Shown here piece by piece: positions 56,830-64,000 of a stretch of 64,000 nt of DNA. The DNA comes from Streptomyces sp. NBC_01198 (GTDB lineage: Bacteria; Actinomycetota; Actinomycetes; Streptomycetales; Streptomycetaceae). How positions within the stretch are numbered: position 1 is the stretch's first letter; every line of letters starts with the position of its first letter. The DNA lies in the NCBI RefSeq assembly GCF_036010485.1, contig NZ_CP108568.1, forward strand, positions 2,063,501 through 2,127,500, in the 5' to 3' direction. Made by a program: the position numbers and the translations under genes. The notes beneath the pieces were generated by a model, which did not search any database, was not told the DNA's origin, and saw nothing but the letters and a program-made list of their open reading frames with translations.

Positions 56830-59469
56830 GTGATCACGGCTCGCGCATCGGCCAGCTTCGAACCGGTGGGCCGGTCGGTCGCCGTGGCCAGGGCCTTTGT
56901 GCGGGACACCCTGCACGGCTGGGGCTTCGCCGACGTCGTGGACGACGCCGTCGTGCTGACCAGCGAACTGGTGACCAACGCCGTGGTGCACGCAGGCACC
57001 GCCGCCGACGTGCGCTGCCTGCGTTACGAGACGGCCGTACGCGTCGAGGTCGCCGACCACTACCCCGAGCGTGAGGTACCGCTCCAGGGCCGCGGCCGGC
57101 CGCACCGTGACCCCGACCACGAAGGCGGGCGCGGGCTGCTGCTGTGCGCGGCGCTCGCCAGCCGCTGGGGCGTGGAGTACACCGCCGCGGGCAAGCACGT
57201 CTGGTTCCAGCTCGACCTGCCCGAGCGCCCCGCGGGCACCCGCTCGGCAGGACCGCTGCTGCCGGCCGCCGACCTCCCGGTCGCCGACGAGCGGGTCAGG
57301 GTCGCCGTCGTCCAGGTCGACAGCCGGGGCACCATCACCCGCTGGAACGACGACGCCGCCGACCTCTTCGGCCACCCCGCCGCCGACGTCGTCGGCAAGT
57401 CGCTCGCCGACCTGACCGCCTGGCCGCAGACCCCGGGCACCGGCATCGGCCTGGCCGAGGCGCTGCAGCTGTCCCGCTGGGAGGGCACCTACGGGCTGCG
57501 CAACAGCGACGGCCGGGTGCTGCCCGTCTACGGCTCCCACCTGCGGGTCCGTGACAGCTCCGGCGAGCCCTCGACCGTCTGCCTGCTGGTGCGCGTCGAG
57601 GAGCGCGCGGTACTGCAGACACCCGCCCGCGGCAACGCGCCCTCCGACACCGGCCTGGTCCAGCGCGGGAAGAACACCGACGCCTTCGAGGTCTTCATCG
57701 GCTCGCCCGCGCCCGACGACCTCGACAGCCTGCTCCAGCGCACCGTCGAGCGCGCCCGCGACATGCTCGACGGCGACGCCGCCTACCTGCTGCTGGCCAC
57801 CGACGACGAGACCGAACTCGAAGTCCGGGCCTCCACCGGGCTGCCCTCGGCCCGCCAGCGCTTCGCCCGGGTGCCCGTCGAGGCCGGCACCGGCCGGTAC
57901 GGCAGCGCCAGGATGCCCGCCGTGCACGAGGACCTGACGGCCGTCCCCGGCGCCGTACCGCTGCTGTCGGGCACCGGGATGCGCTCCGTCGTCACCGTGC
58001 CGCTCAAGGTCGAGGGCCGCCTCACCGGCTCGCTCGGGGTCGCCGCCGAGGCGCCCGGCCGCTACTCCAACCAGGAGGCGCTGCGGCTGCAGTTCGCGGC
58101 CGACCGGATCGCGCTGGCAGTGGAGAGCGCCCGGCTCACCGAGCTGGAAAGGCTCCGCCGCGGCTCGCTGTCCTTCCTGGTGGAGGCCTCCGACCTGCTC
58201 GCCGGCACCCTGGAACGCGACCAGACGCTCGCGCTGATGGCCCAGATGACCGTGCCGACGCTGGCCAGTTGGTGCGCGGTCTACACGATCGCCGAACAGT
58301 CCGAGCCCGAACTGGCCTTCGTCCTCCACGAGGACGAGGACCGTATCGACGGCATCAAGGCGCTGCTGTCCCAGGTCCGCGCCCCGGAACCGGACCCGAC
58401 CCCCGGCGCCCGCGCCTGGACCGCACCGTCCGACGCGGCCCATTCCAGCGCCCTGCGGGCCTCGTTGCGCAGCCTCGGCGTCGGCCCCAGCGGCTCGGGC
58501 ACGATCGCCGGCCGCGCGCCCAGCACCCCCGGCGTGGCCCTCGCGACGGCGGCCGCCGTCGGCGGCGAGACGGTCGTCCTGCCGCTGGTGGCCCGCAACC
58601 GCGTCATCGGCATGCTGACCCTCGGCAAGCCCTCCGACGAGCGCTTCCGCCAGGAGATCCTGGAGCTGGCCGAGGACCTCTCCCGCCGCGCCGCCCTCGC
58701 CCTGGACAACGCCCGCCTCTACAGCGAGCGCACGGCCATCAGCCAGGCACTCCAGCGCAGCCTGCTCCCGCCGGAACTGCCGCAGGTCCCCGGCGTCGAG
58801 GTCGAGGTCGTCTACCGGGCCGCCGGCGAGGGCAACGAGGTCGGCGGCGACTTCTACGACCTCTTCCCGATCCGCGACGGCTGCTGGGGCTTCGCCATCG
58901 GCGACGTCTGCGGCACCGGCCCGGAGGCGGCGGCGGTGACCGGCCTGGCCCGGCACGCCCTGCGGCTGCTGGCCCGCGAGGGCTTCGGCGGCCCAGCGGT
59001 CCTGGAACGCCTCAACGCCGCCATCCTCGACGAGGGTGCCCGCAGCCGCTTCCTGACCCTGCTCTACGGCGAGTTGTGGCCGCAGCACGACGGGAGCGCG
59101 GTGCTGCGGATGGTGTGCGCCGGGCATCCGCTGCCGCTGCGGCTCCGCCCCGACGGCACGGTGGAGCCGGCGGCCGACCCGCAGCCGCTGCTCGGCGTGA
59201 TGGACGACCTGGAACTCGTCGAACAGTCCGTCACCCTCGACCCGGGCGACGTCCTGCTCTGCGTCACCGACGGCGTCACCGAGCGCCGCGAGGGCTCTCG
59301 GATGCTCGGCGACGACGGCCTCGCGGACGTCCTCGCCACCTGTACGGGCCTGACGGCCGGGGCCGTCGCGGCCCGCATCCAGCGCGCCGTGGAGCGCTTC
59401 GCCTCCGACGCGCCCTCCGACGACATGGCCATCCTCGCCATGCGCGTGCCGGCCCTCCCGGAGAACTGA
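56830..59469 (+). CDS. osaC: Multidomain SigB-modulating protein OsaC (RsbW-like, PAS, GAF, PP2C)
   Basis: An 879-residue regulator. Domains in order: an RsbW-like ATPase (SELVTNAVVHAG and GGRGLLLCAALASRWG, residues ~13-120), PAS (VQVDSRGTITRWNDDAADLFGH), two GAF-like domains (about 300-440 and 460-620), and a SpoIIE-type PP2C phosphatase with VGGDFYDLF, IGDVCGTGPEAA, CAGHPLPLRL, LLCVTDGVTERR and SDDMAILAMRV. This is the plan of OsaC, which restrains SigB after osmotic shock. GTG 56830 with AGGAG upstream is preferred over ATG 56734, which has no ribosome-binding site. Divergent from osaA. Confidence 0.9.
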   Translation: MITARASASFEPVGRSVAVARAFVRDTLHGWGFADVVDDAVVLTSELVTNAVVHAGTAADVRCLRYETAVRVEVADHYPEREVPLQGRGRPHRDPDHEGGRGLLLCAALASRWGVEYTAAGKHVWFQLDLPERPAGTRSAGPLLPAADLPVADERVRVAVVQVDSRGTITRWNDDAADLFGHPAADVVGKSLADLTAWPQTPGTGIGLAEALQLSRWEGTYGLRNSDGRVLPVYGSHLRVRDSSGEPSTVCLLVRVEERAVLQTPARGNAPSDTGLVQRGKNTDAFEVFIGSPAPDDLDSLLQRTVERARDMLDGDAAYLLLATDDETELEVRASTGLPSARQRFARVPVEAGTGRYGSARMPAVHEDLTAVPGAVPLLSGTGMRSVVTVPLKVEGRLTGSLGVAAEAPGRYSNQEALRLQFAADRIALAVESARLTELERLRRGSLSFLVEASDLLAGTLERDQTLALMAQMTVPTLASWCAVYTIAEQSEPELAFVLHEDEDRIDGIKALLSQVRAPEPDPTPGARAWTAPSDAAHSSALRASLRSLGVGPSGSGTIAGRAPSTPGVALATAAAVGGETVVLPLVARNRVIGMLTLGKPSDERFRQEILELAEDLSRRAALALDNARLYSERTAISQALQRSLLPPELPQVPGVEVEVVYRAAGEGNEVGGDFYDLFPIRDGCWGFAIGDVCGTGPEAAAVTGLARHALRLLAREGFGGPAVLERLNAAILDEGARSRFLTLLYGELWPQHDGSAVLRMVCAGHPLPLRLRPDGTVEPAADPQPLLGVMDDLELVEQSVTLDPGDVLLCVTDGVTERREGSRMLGDDGLADVLATCTGLTAGAVAARIQRAVERFASDAPSDDMAILAMRVPALPEN

Positions 59470-59496
59470 CCGCCGGGGCATGGGACCAGGACATGG

Positions 59497-59529
59497 AAAA
59501 GGCCTCCCGCCGACGGCGGGAGGCCTTTT
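59497..59529. terminator. Bidirectional terminator after osaC
   Basis: A perfect stem of 15 bp with a 3-nt loop, starting AAAAGGCC and ending GGCCTTTT. It carries a T-run on either strand, so it can stop osaC on the plus strand and reading past the tRNA gene on the minus strand. Confidence 0.93.
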
Positions 59530-59536
59530 CTGTCAG

Positions 59537-59609
59537 AGCCCCAATACGGAATCGAACCGTAGACCTTCTCCTTACCATGGAGACGCTCTACCGACTGAGC
59601 TATTGGGGC
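59537..59609 (-). tRNA. tRNA-Thr (anticodon GGT)
   Basis: Reads GCCCCAATAGCTCAGTCGG... on the minus strand. The acceptor stem GCCCCAA pairs with TTGGGGC, the D arm is GCTC...GAGC, the anticodon stem TCTCC/GGAGA encloses ATGGTAA with anticodon GGT, and the T arm has TTCGATT. The discriminator base is T. CCA is not encoded. 73 nt. Confidence 0.96.
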
Positions 59610-59702
59610 GCGTCGACGGGAAGATCGTAGCCCATGAACGGCTGTGCGGGAAACTCGGCCGAGTACCTGCTCAGCCGCCCCCGCGAGGCGCGGGCAGTGC
59701 GC

Positions 59703-60440
59703 TCAGATCAGCCCGCCCAGCGCGTTGCAGGCATCCGCGATGTGCGTCAACTCCCGCTGTGTGATGCCGGGGTGGACCGGCAGCGACAGCGTGTCCGCGG
59801 CCGCCGACTCCGTCTGCGGCAGGACGACCCCCGAGCGGTGCGCCGGCATCCGGTGCACCGGTACGGGGACGCTCACCGTCGCCCGCACGCCGCGCGCGGC
59901 CAGCGCGGCGGCGAAGGCGTCCCGGTCGGGCCGCCCGTTGCCCGGCACCCGCACGGTGTAGCGGTGGTAGAGGTGGTGCGCCCCCGGCTCGGTGTACGGC
60001 ACGGTGACGCCCTTCAACGCCGAGTCCAGGAAGCGCGCGTGGGCCCGGCGCCTGGCGACGGCCCCCGCGTCCTCGGTCCGCCCGCCCTCGGCGCCCTCCT
60101 CCACCAGAGCCAGCGCGCGGCGGTCGGCCAGCTCGGTGAGCTGCGACATCGGTGCCGGGTGCCCGAAGACATGCACCGGCAGTATGGCCGCCGTGCGCGA
60201 CGTGATGCCGGCGGCGACCGCGTCGGGGTCGAGGCAGAACGTCCGCCGATCTATGTCCGCGAAGACCGGTACGGCGCCGGCCAGCCGCACCGCGTCGGCG
60301 GGCGCACCCGGTCCGAACGACGGCACGATGACCTCGTCGCCGGTGCCTATCCCCAGCCTCTCCAGCGCCTCGCGCAGAGCCGCGGCCGTCGTGTCCGAAG
60401 CGATCCTGTGCCGCCGTTCGGCAGTCGTCATCTGCTGCAC
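59703..60440 (-). CDS. DegT/DnrJ/EryC1/StrS-family protein lacking the PLP-lysine segment
   Basis: A 245-residue protein. The N-terminal half follows the sugar aminotransferase pattern: ALREALERLGIGTGDEVIVPSF, AVRLAGAVPVFADIDRRTFCLDP, AAILPVHVFGHPAPM, and LALVEEGAEGG. The normal continuation (SFYPTKNLG with the Schiff-base lysine and ~100 more residues) is absent; it passes straight to RRRAHARFLDSALKGVTVP and the normal C-terminal part HHLYHRYTVRVPG, FAAALAARGVRATV, LSLPVHPGITQRELTHIADA. Family members are ~370 residues. The frame is intact. GTG 60440 has GGAGG nine bases upstream; ATG 60431 is an alternative. A non-catalytic role is inferred. Confidence 0.75.
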   Translation of the reverse strand: MQQMTTAERRHRIASDTTAAALREALERLGIGTGDEVIVPSFGPGAPADAVRLAGAVPVFADIDRRTFCLDPDAVAAGITSRTAAILPVHVFGHPAPMSQLTELADRRALALVEEGAEGGRTEDAGAVARRRAHARFLDSALKGVTVPYTEPGAHHLYHRYTVRVPGNGRPDRDAFAAALAARGVRATVSVPVPVHRMPAHRSGVVLPQTESAAADTLSLPVHPGITQRELTHIADACNALGGLI

Positions 60441-60504
60441 GTCTCCACACCTCCGCCTGTCGGGGGCCCAGAGTCTCTGCAAGACGTGAACAACGGGTAA
60501 CGGG

Positions 60505-60550
60505 CAGCAAAAAAGCCCCGGCCCCCGAGACAAAACTCGGGGGCCGGGGC
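60505..60550 (-). terminator. rRNA operon terminator
   Basis: A 15-bp perfect stem (60515-60529 with 60536-60550) and a 6-nt loop, followed on the minus strand by a run of six T. It sits just past the 5S gene. Confidence 0.95.
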
Positions 60551-60564
60551 CTCTGGCAAAACTC

Positions 60565-60683
60565 GTTCGGCGGTGTCCTACTCTCCCACAGGGTCCCCCC
60601 TGCAGTACCATCGGCGCTGAAAGGCTTAGCTTCCGGGTTCGGAATGTAACCGGGCGTTTCCCTAACGCTATGACCACCGAAAC
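60565..60683 (-). rRNA. rrf: 5S ribosomal RNA
   Basis: On the minus strand the gene begins about GTTTCGGTGGTCATAGCG and ends GACACCGCCGAAC. The internal CGCCCGGTTACATTCCGAAC and GGTACTGCAGGGGGGACC are typical of Streptomyces 5S. Ends are accurate to a few bases. Confidence 0.95.
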
Positions 60684-60747
60684 ACCATGAAACACACACC
60701 ACACCACCCAACCACCCCGTCGAACAGGGTGTGGGTGTGTGGTGGCT

Positions 60748-60782
60748 GGTTGTTTCAGAACCACACAGTGGACGCGAGCAAC

Positions 60783-60783
<1 letters not shown>
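60748..60783 (-). ncRNA. 3' strand of the pre-23S processing stem
   Basis: This stretch is complementary to 63911-63946 over about 36 nt with few mismatches. The two flank 23S rRNA, so in the transcript they pair into the long stem cut by RNase III. Confidence 0.75.
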
Positions 60784-63906
<3,123 letters not shown>

Positions 63907-64000
63907 CCACAGATGCTCGCGTCCACTATGCAGTTCTCAAACAACCAACCATCCCCCACGCAACCCACCCCAACCAGGGCCGGCGCTACGAGACTGGTCT
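63907..64000 (-). other. 16S-23S internal spacer (partial)
   Basis: The start of the spacer upstream of 23S. It includes the 5' strand of the processing stem (63911-63946). No tRNA is visible in this part, in keeping with Streptomyces rRNA operons, which generally lack spacer tRNAs. The 16S gene is beyond the window. Confidence 0.85.

Noticed and set aside
63907..64000. tRNA-Ile/Ala in the rRNA spacer
   Set aside because: No cloverleaf or TTCGA-type T arm is visible in the part shown.

Overview
This window is one contiguous stretch of a high-GC actinobacterial chromosome, almost certainly a Streptomyces or a close relative in the Streptomycetaceae. The evidence is the strong GC bias at third codon positions, frequent GTG starts, actinobacterial gene families (B12-dependent NrdJ with NrdR, ClgR, a poly-HAMP OsaA-type hybrid kinase, DUF3046, an MT0933-like antitoxin) and a gene order that, from memory, resembles the core of the Streptomyces coelicolor chromosome from about nrdJ/lexA through recA and ftsK to an rRNA operon. 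Most of the window is therefore conserved core. I found no insertion sequence, integrase, prophage or CRISPR array.

Layout. 1-5 kb: the C-terminal end of a TetR regulator, a DUF4937-type protein, and the nrdR-nrdJ ribonucleotide reductase pair. 5-8 kb: lexA and a DinG-type helicase, convergent around a hairpin. The 540-bp divergent nrdR/lexA region holds two candidate NrdR boxes exactly 31 bp apart and two LexA boxes. 8-14 kb: a four-gene NRPS-independent siderophore (NIS) operon (aminotransferase, IucA/IucC synthetase, GNAT acyltransferase, second IucA/IucC synthetase) with no visible decarboxylase or N-hydroxylase. 14-25 kb: a secreted trypsin-like protease, hflX, a bifunctional-type RelA/SpoT homologue with a degenerate synthetase domain, dapF, a membrane protein, miaA, a small antitoxin-like protein, an extradiol-dioxygenase-like protein and miaB. 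25-31 kb: an orphan TAXI-type binding protein next to a two-component system, then an FAD monooxygenase. 31-36 kb: recX-recA (with a LexA box inside the recA promoter), an AI-2E family permease, DUF3046, and an AraC-azlC-azlD operon. 36-47 kb: the giant helicase Lhr, a Nei-type DNA glycosylase, dps, clgR, and the overlapping rimO-pgsA-pncC operon with a RodZ-like protein upstream. 47-60 kb: ftsK and the osmoadaptation genes osaB, osaA (ten in-phase 92-residue HAMP units) and osaC. 59.5-64 kb: tRNA-Thr(GGT), an internally shortened DegT-family protein, and the 3' part of an rRNA operon on the minus strand (23S, 5S, terminator), with the 16S gene beyond the right edge.

Themes. DNA damage and dNTP supply recur (lexA, recA, recX, dinG, lhr, nei, nrdRJ), and LexA sites can be read at lexA and recA. 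Stress control is the second theme (RelA/SpoT homologue, OsaABC, Dps, ClgR, HflX). The least explained items are the incomplete NIS siderophore operon, the permease-less TAXI protein paired with a two-component system, and the DegT-like protein that has lost the segment carrying the PLP lysine. Gene starts were chosen by ribosome-binding site, spacing and family length; most are inferences, not demonstrated.
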